DNA of 60,660 nt. Source: CAYTUI01 sp964441335. Its GTDB lineage: Bacteria; Patescibacteriota; Patescibacteriia; UBA1558; 2-01-FULL-52-15. This document shows positions 17,701-24,184 of the stretch, in pieces (within the stretch, counting starts at the first letter, position 1; each line of letters opens with the position of its first letter). Below the pieces are notes generated by a model that worked only from the letters and a program-made list of their open reading frames with translations, was not told where the DNA came from and did no database searches. The position numbers and the translations under genes were made by a program. Location: contig CAYTUI010000002.1 in the NCBI GenBank assembly GCA_964441335.1, positions 1-60,660 of the forward strand, in the 5' to 3' direction.

Positions 17701-18841
17701 CTTGAGTCAGGCCGGAATAGTTAGGATGGCATCTGTTCCGGAGGTTGATGATATTGCTGACTATTATATAGATAAATACTACGAATCGCGGTATAATGGA
17801 TCTGCCAGAAACCACTATTTCTTAGGCAATATCCGTCTAGCTTCAGAAAAGCTGTCTGGCGATAACGCCGGAATATACTACATTTTGTCTGATCACCTAG
17901 GCTCCAGTTCTCTGACAACTAACGCCACCGGTACAGTGATAGCTCTGACAGACTATTATCCTTACGGATCAGAAAGCTATAATAATACTACGACCGATAT
18001 TGGAGACGATTACACCTTTACCGGTAAAGAGTTAGACGAAGAATCTAATCTCCAGTACTTTGGTGCAAGGTATTATGATCAAGAGAGCGGGAGATGGATA
18101 AGCATTGATCCTTATGGATTAGACTTAGATCGTCTCATGGAAATTATATCAAGTCCTCAGCAGTTCAATGGCTATTTATATAGTATGGGAAATCCTGTAA
18201 TTCTAGTTGACCCCGATGGTAATAGATCAGATGAACCATGGGATGTATGGAATTGGGCTCCAGGGTTTAAGCAGTTTGCCGATGCTTTTGACAGACATCC
18301 GAATGAAACAACCAACATCTCGTCAAGCTTAGTACCAGGATATGGAGATGTACAAGATGCTAAAGAAGCCTTCACTGGTAAGGAAACTTTCACTGGTAGG
18401 GATCTTAGTACCGGAGAGAGGGTTATATCGGGAGCCGCCGCTTTTATACCTATAGTTAGTGGATCTGTGATAAGGTCAGGGGTTAAAGCTGTAAAAGGTG
18501 CGATTAAATTATCTGATGAGGTCTTTAGTTTATCGCCCCAGGTCACTAGGGGAGTTCAGAGGTATTGGGCGAAATCTAATTATGATGATACTTTGAGCAG
18601 TTTCGGGGATCATTTTGCAAGACACGGTGCCGGTAGAACCCCGGAACAGTATTTAGATGATGGGGTAGATTTTTACAAGGATTACAAAGACTTTGGTAAG
18701 AGTCACCATATTTATTCCACAAATGAATATGGTATAAAAATCAGTAATAAAGACCTGAACTACTACGGCATTTATACTACATATGGAAGGGCGGTTACTC
18801 ATGGACCGATTGATGAGAGTAAATCATTTCTTAATTACTAA
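11744..18841 (+). CDS. secreted SpvB/RHS-repeat polymorphic toxin
   Basis: 2365 residues. A Sec signal peptide (MKKRD...MPLTPVLAAP) is followed by a SpvB-like region (~110-380: GAFAYSYPVSLPAGRAGLQP). FG-GAP/VCBS-type repeats come next (~425-735: DLNLDGYADY, DLNRDGYDD, DVNNDGSED, DFNRDGLQD). A glycine-rich insert (~905-1085) precedes YD/RHS repeats to ~1900 (YDAFGRP, YDSQGRV, YDDLNRL). Then come an eight-proline stretch (~1907), an acidic linker, and the RHS core motif LQYFGARYYDQESGRWISIDPYG (~2095-2117). The last ~235 residues differ in style: a hydrophobic pretoxin-like part and an end with FGDHFARHGAGRTPEQYLDD, as in small RNase-type toxins. An immunity gene candidate follows directly. Confidence 0.93.
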   Translation: MKKRDLYRGIYTLVVTAMVIMPLTPVLAAPRPIAVISDNPVSQVAQPEVVAPEVEAVPAEISTEPAQPADDAALIDMGLQAEETPPLEQTSGGGDSPLDPYANRDNAGAKPTKLLGEHNVDEFSGAFAYSYPVSLPAGRAGLQPQVSLNYNHQRQNVGSMVGFGWELSMSSIERDGRTGLDKLYTDNNFRLNLNGNHELVAIDVDSNGYGLYGKRIESDFLKIEYSSVNKWLVTDKTGMVYTFGSQATSRQDNPSDSTKVYRWMLEEIRDTNDNFVRYEYFKDFGQIYPKKIFYTGSGTTDGTFEVWFEPFASGSQTENNLVSISETAGFTVQTKYLLDKIDVYADGVKSRSDDLNFGLNDSGKKYLLNSITPKAYKDAQEYSKDTVNFDYSYEVASFTPSGDYQLPSGYELYLQPGLGSSRRAMFIDLNLDGYADYINMTCNSSAVTVNVFNNNTTGGWNDVSNYDTSFVFSGCSHSTTIPATFAEMNGDHYIDLVTNSGYYPNTGSGWGSLVAGSLPASLLQSTTSNKPINSLIFTDLNRDGYDDAYYNHSTSSLDSAVTAYIKNKTTGVWTQDNDYNISLQLDYADCFRYGGTPFGFADVNNDGSEDVFYDYYCHPEQHTTYSGEVVYLNNGTSLALSADYAAPANMSWYSISAYNGQNISFLSDFNRDGLQDKGGYSRDQWVDGTGPHSSGGMSLLGVSVFDTVTFDGYSYFTNAVPVAVVDLNGDQAQDAIHSYSGDGDRIYYGQGIKNDILTNIDGQSGASVRVAYGNSSQEKDSTGSLLNPNLPFDTQIVKEVVVNDGQENLTGQSYTYSDGSVASYTNENIKDVYGFGKVTKKIGQALVDVDLGDGSDGSFNSNMDYIFTADKDFTYFTVNSGHKVTIQPGVKVKVQGTATINGSLFAKGTGYPEQAGPGAGADGQMSTYGPSGGGGGAGFVFNGESSGGYEGQYIVSGGVAYGNSELEPALRGSGGGKGGYKQGEAIARGGSGGGIIILNTKNLTVNGEINADGNGGESWTSTGYQNSGGAGGGSGGSIYIRVAETANIGTNMVHARGGAGGLGAYGNDGGDGSIGRIRIEAPTIVGSTDPAYFSLGSVGYTVDGNPADSQLRVIESDYQTAINSGTALDDSYFFHGLKSRDREFDVDGNQLTQNNYSYQLNNVGQSRKSALLDLKASTIIDEGQNYSNGQQFDYDLNNGNVLNQEDLGHVQVNISSGQITDPLLGDEKTTTYSYALNADKHILGAPKTKVVSGLSETKDQDYYYDQLPLGQVNKVNLTKEDTKVNGVDVETTYNSLGLPVTKKDPKENTVVTLAYDSANLYPQTSTDVNGRITTTEYDPVTGQLLHSTDPNGYQEANGYDAFGRPILKQVSDPNNPANLITVQEISYEDVAFPNYKEVKDYFNSSQYVTSREYYDGLGRVIQSKKSDASGQYVTVAMEYDSQGRVKKQSLPYFSGSIAYSAPVFTYSKQYTYDVLDRVLTEITPVGTTTYSYDGFTTTITDPRGKVKELTKDAYDNLVQVKEHEGAAIYTTNYEYTLTNKLKKITDAQGNVRNFVYDDLDNLASQDMVHKTSVADPVDWVYTYDNNGNVLTKTDPRSQATDYSYDSLNRILTEDFSGTSGVEYDYNYDEGLGQLNRLSSVIGNNDSATYYTYDYAGRPTLVHRVIDGLNFDLQFAYNIRGDVSSITYSERQRVIYSFNNGGQVNQVDLIDDGVTTTLATNIQYSLTGLISHLERGNGVTTDYTYDPAQGYRLTHLVSQLGSAKLQDISYTYDSNGNILTLTDNSNTDLAKTVTYNYDDLNRLVSATVTNATSGNNYSHTYSYDAIGNMLSNSAVGQYTYNKDNPHQAGQIGADYYTYDANGNVRYINNDLHEWDWRDRMTKSRLGNNDSTYYVYDHNNQRLKKWTDVTPPPPPPPPVPCRGNCPKPIFEGSVDVGFEATTTEEIIEGELEMGDGEEGSEDSGTGAGEAEIGKQPVEEVQLLDGSADLSQAGIVRMASVPEVDDIADYYIDKYYESRYNGSARNHYFLGNIRLASEKLSGDNAGIYYILSDHLGSSSLTTNATGTVIALTDYYPYGSESYNNTTTDIGDDYTFTGKELDEESNLQYFGARYYDQESGRWISIDPYGLDLDRLMEIISSPQQFNGYLYSMGNPVILVDPDGNRSDEPWDVWNWAPGFKQFADAFDRHPNETTNISSSLVPGYGDVQDAKEAFTGKETFTGRDLSTGERVISGAAAFIPIVSGSVIRSGVKAVKGAIKLSDEVFSLSPQVTRGVQRYWAKSNYDDTLSSFGDHFARHGAGRTPEQYLDDGVDFYKDYKDFGKSHHIYSTNEYGIKISNKDLNYYGIYTTYGRAVTHGPIDESKSFLNY

Positions 18842-18842
18842 T

Positions 18843-19160
18843 ATGAAAAAAAATAGAGAAACAATAGATAAACTGGTTCAATCCTTAAGGAGACCATTCC
18901 CCGCAGAGTTGCCAGGAACTGACTCGAAAGCAGATTTTGATCTCGAGGATGGTAGAATTGCGGGCTTGGCCTCTAAATTCCTCAAAGGAAAGAGAATAGA
19001 CATTATCAAGCCATTTGATCCTGTTCTTAAGGCGATCATTATTAACTATGTGCCAGAGGATAAACACGCAGTTCGGGCATATAATGAAAGTCTACGAAGG
19101 ATAAGTGAGTTAGAGGAGATTGTGAATCTCGTGAATCAAGAATTAGGAAATTGTTTTTGA
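18843..19160 (+). CDS. probable immunity protein for the RHS toxin
   Basis: 105 residues from the ATG at 18843, one base after the toxin stop. The frame is open further upstream, but that would overlap the toxin tip and has no start signal. The protein is small, cytosolic and helical, with C-terminal heptad-like spacing (RISELEEIVNLVNQEL). I recognise no family. The role is inferred entirely from position: polymorphic RHS toxins are followed by a small gene that protects the producer from its C-terminal domain. Its A+T-rich composition matches the divergent tip of the toxin. Confidence 0.65.
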   Translation: MKKNRETIDKLVQSLRRPFPAELPGTDSKADFDLEDGRIAGLASKFLKGKRIDIIKPFDPVLKAIIINYVPEDKHAVRAYNESLRRISELEEIVNLVNQELGNCF

Positions 19161-19182
19161 GTTAGGAGGGCTACTATCGGCG

Positions 19183-19212
19183 TTGTATTTTGGCCTTGCG
19201 TCATGATATGGT
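19183..19212 (+). promoter_or_regulatory. possible promoter for the hairpin leader/SPFH gene
   Basis: TTGTAT at 19183-19188, an 18-bp spacer and TATGGT at 19207-19212. The predicted start (~19218) coincides with the base of the long inverted repeat at 19217-19364. The boxes are weak, so this is tentative. Confidence 0.35.
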
Positions 19213-19216
19213 ACAT

Positions 19217-19364
19217 TAATTAATCCCCAAAATCCTGGGCACCCTATTAGCCATAGCAGAGGATATAACTGGGCTCTTTCATTCAAAGATTTGAGCCTAC
19301 TTTCCATATCACCTCTGTCCTAGCATTGCTCTTGCGTAGGCGCCCAGCATTTTGGTAATTAATA
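19217..19364 (+). ncRNA. long imperfect hairpin RNA (leader of SPFH gene or 6S-like RNA)
   Basis: A left arm at 19217-19240 (ends CCAAAATCCTGGGC) pairs with 19342-19364 (GCCCAGCATTTTGG...). Inside, CAGAGG (~19257) faces CCTCTG (~19313), an ATAT pairs with ATAT, and GGGCTC (~19271) faces GAGCC (~19293) around the terminal loop. A large asymmetric internal loop separates the outer and inner stems. A 150-nt rod with a central bubble is the shape of 6S RNA, but I see no sequence signature for it. It sits immediately before the SPFH start, so a regulated 5' leader is equally possible. Confidence 0.5.
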
Positions 19365-19374
19365 AGCAAAATGT

Positions 19375-20190
19375 ATGTTCAGATTCAAATATTTAGTGGA
19401 GCAATCTTATCTTGGTTTGCTCTACAAAAACGGGGTTTTCCAGAAAGAACTGCGTCCCGGCAAGTACACTCTCTGGCATTTTATGGGTAAACCAAAATGG
19501 CAGGCTAAAAAAGTGGACATGAGAGAGCGATCTTTGGTGATTAAGAATCAGGAGATATTGACCAAGGATAAAGTCGCGGTCCGAGTTAGTATTATTGTTT
19601 ACTATAAAGTACAGAGCGCCAAGGATGCATTGCATAATGTGTCTTCTTATGAAGAGCGAATTTATGAAGACGTTCAGCTAGCGGCCAGACGATTTTTAGC
19701 CAGTGAAACACTTGATGATATTTTAGATTCACGCAATAAAATTTCCGCGGCCGTCAGGGAAGAAGTGAAAAACGTGGCTACAGGCTATGGAGTTGATATA
19801 ATTCGGGCAGATGTTAAGGATCTGGTATTCCCCGGTAATCTTAGGGAAATTATGAATCAGGTGCTGGAAACGCAACGCCGAGCAGAAGCAGACTTAATTA
19901 CTGTCAGAAAAGAAGCTGAAACAATCAGAATCAGAACCAAGGCTGAAAATGAAGCCGATAAACTTCGCAACGAGGCCCAGCAGGAAGCAGTTAAGATGAG
20001 AGCGGAAACTGAAAAAGAAAGATTGATGATACTGATGGAGTCTGAACTTGAGGAAGCTAAATTGGTGAAAGCTCATCCTGAAGTTCTTAAAATCAGAAAA
20101 CTCAAGACAATCGCCGAGCTAGCCCGTAACGGCGGAAAGTTCATAGTTGGACTAAAGGATGTTAAAATGGATGATGTGTTGAGAGATTAG
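19375..20190 (+). CDS. SPFH/Band 7 (prohibitin/stomatin-like) protein
   Basis: 271 residues. The SPFH domain covers ~15-175 (LRPGKYTLWHF, VDMRERSLVIKNQEILTKDKVAVRVSIIVYYKV), followed by a charged coiled coil (~170-235, rich in R/K/E/A repeats such as EAETIRIRTKAENEADKL). The family forms membrane-associated oligomeric scaffolds. The usual N-terminal membrane helix is missing, so attachment would be peripheral or through partners. No NfeD-type protease gene is adjacent. It starts 10 nt after the long hairpin, without a clear Shine-Dalgarno site. Confidence 0.88.
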   Translation: MFRFKYLVEQSYLGLLYKNGVFQKELRPGKYTLWHFMGKPKWQAKKVDMRERSLVIKNQEILTKDKVAVRVSIIVYYKVQSAKDALHNVSSYEERIYEDVQLAARRFLASETLDDILDSRNKISAAVREEVKNVATGYGVDIIRADVKDLVFPGNLREIMNQVLETQRRAEADLITVRKEAETIRIRTKAENEADKLRNEAQQEAVKMRAETEKERLMILMESELEEAKLVKAHPEVLKIRKLKTIAELARNGGKFIVGLKDVKMDDVLRD

Positions 20191-20234
20191 ACAGTGTGAA
20201 GTTTAATATTCATATTAATTAGTAATAAATAACT

Positions 20235-21287
20235 ATGATGATAAAAAGGATGTTTCCGATTCTGCTAATGGCAGTTTTCGGATTTTTATTTGTGTCGTCT
20301 GTTCAGGCAGAGGAGACGACTTATCCGGCGGGGTCGTTACTTGCTTTGAATAAAACAGGATCAGCAGTTTATTACATTGGTGAGGATGCAAGGAAATATA
20401 TTTTTCCCGAGGAGAAGACCTACTTTACTTGGTATGATGATTTTTCTAAAGTAATTAAAGTAGACCCAATTGAGCTGGATAAATATGAAGATGGCGGAAT
20501 TATGCCCTATAGGCCGGGTGTTTTGCTTATAACCCATCCCAATACCAACAATGTATATGCGGTAGAACCGAATGGTTTGTTGAGAAAAATTGTTTCAGAG
20601 GAAGCCGCCAAGAATTTATATGGTGAAAATTGGGCGTCAACTGTTCGGGATGTTATACCCGGGTATTTTGCATCAACGTATAAAATGGGGTCTGACCTGT
20701 CAGATAAGTTGCCCAATGGCACTTTGGTAAAAGAACAAGGCAAAGATGATATATATTATGTTTATGACGGCAGTAGAAGAAAGTTTTATGACGCTACGGC
20801 TTTTGATGAGAACGGATTTAGGCAAAAAGATATTATGACTGTGGCTAGCTTAGCCAAGTATGAATACGGGAGAACCATAAAAGGTAAGGAAGAAAATTTG
20901 TCCCACTTCACGAAAGACAAGGCATTCAAATATTCAAATATGGAATTGTATTACACGATTAATAGTGACTTTGGCGGAAGTATCGCGATTGTATTTCCTA
21001 CCTCAACAAAACCTTTTGAAGTAAGAAATGTTCTCATCAAAGGAGCCGGAAATTTGAGGCTTGATTATAAAAGTAATCAATATGCTTTAAAGGAAGGAGA
21101 AACCTCCTATTTCACCTTATATTATCAGGCACCGTTCGTGGTAGACATGAGCGAGTCATACATGAAAGTTGTTAGCAATAATTTTAGATCGGAGACGCCT
21201 ATTGAAATAGATCTTAGAGATTGGGTTTTGTGGGATATAGCTGAAGATAAACAAATAATCAATATACACGGTCAGACTTTTAAATAA
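20235..21287 (+). CDS. surface protein with N-terminal domain of the S-layer-like protein
   Basis: 350 residues with a signal peptide ending in VQA|EE. Residues ~28-235 hold three repeats of a domain also found at the N terminus of the 1240-residue protein at 56784: VYYIGEDARKYIFPEEKTYFTWY, NNVYAVEPNGLLRKI and IYYVYDGSRRKFYDATAF correspond unit by unit. The last ~110 residues are unrelated and beta-rich. It is probably exported and bound to the cell surface, but the function of this domain is not known to me. It is followed by its own terminator and then by a gene carrying the other half of the large protein. Confidence 0.8.
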   Translation: MMIKRMFPILLMAVFGFLFVSSVQAEETTYPAGSLLALNKTGSAVYYIGEDARKYIFPEEKTYFTWYDDFSKVIKVDPIELDKYEDGGIMPYRPGVLLITHPNTNNVYAVEPNGLLRKIVSEEAAKNLYGENWASTVRDVIPGYFASTYKMGSDLSDKLPNGTLVKEQGKDDIYYVYDGSRRKFYDATAFDENGFRQKDIMTVASLAKYEYGRTIKGKEENLSHFTKDKAFKYSNMELYYTINSDFGGSIAIVFPTSTKPFEVRNVLIKGAGNLRLDYKSNQYALKEGETSYFTLYYQAPFVVDMSESYMKVVSNNFRSETPIEIDLRDWVLWDIAEDKQIINIHGQTFK

Positions 21288-21305
21288 ATTAGAATTATCA
21301 GAAAT

Positions 21306-21337
21306 AAAAATCCTCGCCTAATCAACTTGGATTTTTT
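21306..21337 (+). terminator. intrinsic terminator
   Basis: AAAAATCC (21306-21313) pairs with GGATTTTT (21329-21336), followed by further T runs. It separates the two surface-protein genes. Confidence 0.75.
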
Positions 21338-21350
21338 TGTTTTTTTAACC

Positions 21351-21379
21351 TTGACACATTGTAATATTTATGCTAGAAT
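21351..21379 (+). promoter_or_regulatory. strong sigma-70 promoter
   Basis: TTGACA at 21351-21356, a 17-bp spacer and TAGAAT at 21374-21379, about 35 nt before the start codon of the next surface protein. Confidence 0.85.
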
Positions 21380-21417
21380 TGTGGATAATTTAATCGCTTT
21401 AATTATAAGCAAAAACT

Positions 21418-22629
21418 ATGAAAAATAGATTAATAATCGGGTCAATTGCAGTATTAATGATTGTCCCGTTTTTGAGTTTTAATTATGCTAGCGCTAATTC
21501 TGCCAGCGGTACGCCCTTTGAGATGATTTGGCAGGCACTTGAAAAATTAACCGGTAAAGTGGATAGCCATGAGGAGCGTATTACCGCCTTGGAGCAAAAA
21601 TTGGCGTTAATGGAAAATCCAGGCACCTTAACTGTGGCCAACAGCAATTCTATCCCCGCCCAAAATATTAGCGTCGGTAATGACGTCGTCTTGGGAGGTT
21701 TTGAATTTACTGCCAGCAATGAACCGATTAATGTGACTGACTTGACTTTAACTATTATTTCCAACTTCAATACTACTACCGCTGATGCTCTGAATTCCGT
21801 CAAAATAGTTGACGTTACCAACTCTACAGTTGCCGGACCGGCAGATTTATCAGGCAACACCTCGCAGGTAAATTTTACAGATCCATTCATTGTACCTGTG
21901 GGAGTAAATAATTATCGGATTGTTGCGAACTTAAATACTAATGGTGTCTGGCAGGATAACGACAAAATTTATGTTCAATTAGCAACTCCACAGTCGGCTA
22001 TTATTGCTCAAGGTGCAATTAGCGGCCAAAATATTTTAGTGCAACCAAATGCTAACGTTAAGGCCAATACTCAAACTATTAAGTTGGCTAAATTAATGAT
22101 TACCAGAAATACTTTACCGGCCGCTATGAATATTGTCCCCGGTACACAGGATTTGGGCTTAAGCGGTTGGAATTTTAGCGCAGCCAACTCAGCCGAAGAT
22201 GTTAGAGTAACGGCAATTTTATTTGCCGCCAATTCTTCCGATGTTAATAACTTAACGGTTAAAGTTGATGGTGTTATTAAAACTCCAGTGATGTCAGCTC
22301 CGCCAGTGGGGGATAATCAGACTACAACTTTTGCTTTTGACGAGCCCATAATAATTCCTAAAGGTACTTCCAAAAATATTTTACTGGAAGGCGATGTCAG
22401 TTTTGATGCGGTTATTGGTAATAGGATCCAGTTCGGTTTAACCGACTCTTCCGTAAAAAATAATAATTCGGTTATCGCTTATGGTGTATCTAACGGTAAT
22501 CGCGTTGATATAAATTTAGTTTCTGACGATGGTCCGTTTATGACAATTGTCAGCCCTGACTTTGTTAGAAATATAGCAGGCGCGATCGGTATCCAGCCAA
22601 TTAATCCAGACCTGCAAATTACCAGATAA
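21418..22629 (+). CDS. surface protein with beta-domains of the S-layer-like protein
   Basis: 403 residues: a signal peptide (MKNRLIIG...FNYASA), a short coiled coil (~45-65, VDSHEERITALEQKLALM), then ~320 residues that align collinearly with residues ~551-850 of the 1240-residue protein. Shared landmarks are GNDVVLGGFEFT/GNDQVLGAFKFT, KLMITRNTLPA/KLTVTRNSLPA, EDVRVTAILFAANSSDV/EDVRITSILWAASSTDV and IPKGTSKNI/ITKGTSKTI. The fold is probably immunoglobulin-like. The coiled coil may drive oligomerisation. It is transcribed alone, with a strong promoter before it and a strong terminator after it, as expected for an abundant surface protein. Confidence 0.85.
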   Translation: MKNRLIIGSIAVLMIVPFLSFNYASANSASGTPFEMIWQALEKLTGKVDSHEERITALEQKLALMENPGTLTVANSNSIPAQNISVGNDVVLGGFEFTASNEPINVTDLTLTIISNFNTTTADALNSVKIVDVTNSTVAGPADLSGNTSQVNFTDPFIVPVGVNNYRIVANLNTNGVWQDNDKIYVQLATPQSAIIAQGAISGQNILVQPNANVKANTQTIKLAKLMITRNTLPAAMNIVPGTQDLGLSGWNFSAANSAEDVRVTAILFAANSSDVNNLTVKVDGVIKTPVMSAPPVGDNQTTTFAFDEPIIIPKGTSKNILLEGDVSFDAVIGNRIQFGLTDSSVKNNNSVIAYGVSNGNRVDINLVSDDGPFMTIVSPDFVRNIAGAIGIQPINPDLQITR

Positions 22630-22639
22630 ATTCTTAATT

Positions 22640-22678
22640 AAAACAAAGCCCCGAATTTAAATCAGGGCTTTGTTTTTT
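22640..22678 (+). terminator. strong intrinsic terminator
   Basis: AAAACAAAGCCC (22640-22651) pairs perfectly with GGGCTTTGTTTT (22665-22676), followed by T residues. Confidence 0.9.
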
Positions 22679-22695
22679 GTTTTACTCTCCAAGTC

Positions 22696-22724
22696 TTGAC
22701 CCCATCCAAAATCTATGCTGATAT
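22696..22724 (+). promoter_or_regulatory. promoter of orphan unit 1
   Basis: TTGACC at 22696-22701, a 17-bp spacer and TGATAT at 22719-22724. It is the weakest of the five orphan-unit promoters but has the same spacing. Confidence 0.6.
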
Positions 22725-22759
22725 AGAGATGTTTTTCGTACCCTAACAGAGGAGGGCTG

Positions 22760-23248
22760 ATGGAAGGTAGCGGCAGGATTCCTAATCCGTTCACGACAGT
22801 GACGGCGACCCTGAATTACGAGGATTTGCCGGATTGGCTGAACGATTTTCTGGAGGGTAGGCCCAATAGAACAGTCGAGTTGGGTAAGCCGGTGGAAGTG
22901 CCTGCGGGGTCGCGGCCGGTTGATTTCTTGCTTCAGAGCTATGGCAAGCGCGAAAGTCGCTCGTCAAATCTGTTGCGGCAGGCGGCCATTCAGCTCCTGC
23001 AGATGTTGGTTTCCGGCGGTACGCTTGACGGTAGTAAGAAGTGGGATCAGCTGGTGGAAGACTTGGTGGTGCTGATCCGTGATCTGCCAGGAGATCATCA
23101 TCGGCAGAATCGCGAGGTGTATGTTGAGCTGGCTGCATCGTTGCGGGCAAGGGACAACGGACAACAGCTGGCGAACAACTTCGCTCTGGTTCTTTACCGC
23201 TTGGATTTCCTGCGAGAACGTCAGGTTCTGCTGGAAGGTCTGGCCTGA
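22760..23248 (+). CDS. G+C-rich orphan protein (162 aa)
   Basis: A soluble, mostly helical 162-residue protein with no recognised domain. It is preceded by AGGAGGG at 22750-22756, much stronger than the sites of the neighbouring A+T-rich genes, and followed by a long terminator hairpin. Codon use is visibly G+C-rich (CTG, GCG, CGG, GAC), unlike its flanks. A run of hydrophobic positions (LLRQAAIQLLQMLVSGG) is amphipathic rather than membrane-spanning. It faces the next orphan gene across a shared terminator. The composition suggests recent acquisition or a separate class of genes. Function unknown. Confidence 0.65.
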   Translation: MEGSGRIPNPFTTVTATLNYEDLPDWLNDFLEGRPNRTVELGKPVEVPAGSRPVDFLLQSYGKRESRSSNLLRQAAIQLLQMLVSGGTLDGSKKWDQLVEDLVVLIRDLPGDHHRQNREVYVELAASLRARDNGQQLANNFALVLYRLDFLRERQVLLEGLA

Positions 23249-23254
23249 ACGAAG

Positions 23255-23290
23255 AAGCCCCACGTTGCTTGTGAGCGACGTGGGGCTTTT
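23255..23290. terminator. bidirectional terminator shared by two convergent orphan genes
   Basis: AGCCCCACGT (23256-23265) pairs with ACGTGGGGCT (23278-23287), with flanking AA/TTTT, so it can work in both directions. It lies between the convergent genes ending at 23248 (+) and 23311 (-). Confidence 0.85.
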
Positions 23291-23310
23291 CATATTGGCG
23301 ACCATGTTGG

Positions 23311-23655
23311 TCAGGGCTCGTGGGATCTGTCAATCAGATCGTTGAAGCTGTAAACACCGGTGTGGTCGTGGCTGACCTGTTTGTTCTCCAGTGATTTGTG
23401 CAACAGGTCGTTGTCAGCGGTCAGATGTCTGATCTGGTCTTCTTGTCGGTGGCTTCTTCTAACCGTCAGCTGGTCGAAGACAATCAGGAAGATGGCTAGA
23501 CCGATAAAGAACAGGCGGACTAGGATCCTGGCTGTCGTTGTTGATGTCACCCCGGTCAAATCCTGTGTCAGAGTCAGAGAGTTATCCGGCAAGTCCCAGG
23601 CCTGACCGGCGATCACCAGCAGAGCCATCACAACCATGTAGAGAACCATGCGCAT
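23311..23655 (-). CDS. G+C-rich orphan membrane protein (114 aa)
   Basis: A 114-residue protein with an N-terminal hydrophobic segment (MVLYMVVMALLVIAGQA, signal or TM) and a second TM helix (~46-62, LFFIGLAIFLIVFDQL). The ~50 residues that follow are polar and coil-like (EDQIRHLTADNDLLHKSLENK). The start at 23655 is supported by AGGAGG 6 nt upstream and a consensus promoter. No family is recognised. It is a small membrane-anchored coiled-coil protein with the same gene architecture and base composition as the other orphan units. Confidence 0.65.
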   Translation of the reverse strand: MRMVLYMVVMALLVIAGQAWDLPDNSLTLTQDLTGVTSTTTARILVRLFFIGLAIFLIVFDQLTVRRSHRQEDQIRHLTADNDLLHKSLENKQVSHDHTGVYSFNDLIDRSHEP

Positions 23656-23707
23656 AGTTAGCCTCCTTCTGGCTGGTGTTTTCTAGCTTCTCGCTTGTCA
23701 AGCAGGA

Positions 23708-23736
23708 TTATAGAAAGATAATTTGTTTATGTCAAA
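23708..23736 (-). promoter_or_regulatory. consensus promoter of orphan unit 2
   Basis: On the minus strand TTGACA (23736-23731), 17 bp, TATAAT (23713-23708): a perfect match to the sigma-70 consensus. The predicted 5' UTR is about 50 nt. Confidence 0.9.
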
Positions 23737-23800
23737 TAGCTTGACTAATAGCTAGTCAGATAGGACTAAACTTGTTATAATTGAGTCGATAAAAGTAATT

Positions 23801-24184
23801 ATGGCCAAGAAAATTGTTACTAATTCTGTTATTATCTTTTTTGTCTTTGTTTTTATGTTTGTGGCTATACTATTCTATTTTTTTCCTGAATCATTCAGCC
23901 CCGGCAGTAACGCCAAAATAGGAGATGTTTTGCGTTGTCAGTCAGCTAAAATTAGTGACAATTTAGGTCAGGCTAATATTAATAAGGGTCGTAATTTAGA
24001 ATTACTGGTTAGTTTTAAAAATAAGCCAACCGACGCGCAATTATCTATTTGGGAAGATAGAGGAGTGAAACTTTATCCGGACTCCTGGATATTTAACTAT
24101 TTGGTAGCTGAAAGTGGTTATGAGAATTTGTGTGCCTTGGTAGCCGCCGATGAAGTAACTTACATTGATATTGTCAATAAGTAA
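23801..24184 (+). CDS. membrane-anchored protein with inhibitor I9/subtilisin-propeptide-like domain
   Basis: 127 residues: one N-terminal TM helix (~8-28) and an external domain. The segment from ~64 (LELLVSFKNKPTDAQLSIWEDRGVKLYP...) to the end (LVAADEVTYIDIV) has the beta-alpha-beta-beta-alpha-beta rhythm of subtilisin prodomains and I9 inhibitors, which in some organisms occur alone. This family call is my pattern reading and moderate. A Cys pair (C46, C112) could form a disulfide outside. The gene ends where pgk begins (TAATG), so it is likely co-transcribed with it. Confidence 0.55.
   Translation: MAKKIVTNSVIIFFVFVFMFVAILFYFFPESFSPGSNAKIGDVLRCQSAKISDNLGQANINKGRNLELLVSFKNKPTDAQLSIWEDRGVKLYPDSWIFNYLVAESGYENLCALVAADEVTYIDIVNK

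Noticed and set aside
22791..23333. 180-codon minus-strand ORF opposite the first orphan gene
   Set aside because: Pro/Ser/Arg-rich shadow translation in a G+C-rich region with no start signal; the plus-strand gene has promoter, SD site and terminator.
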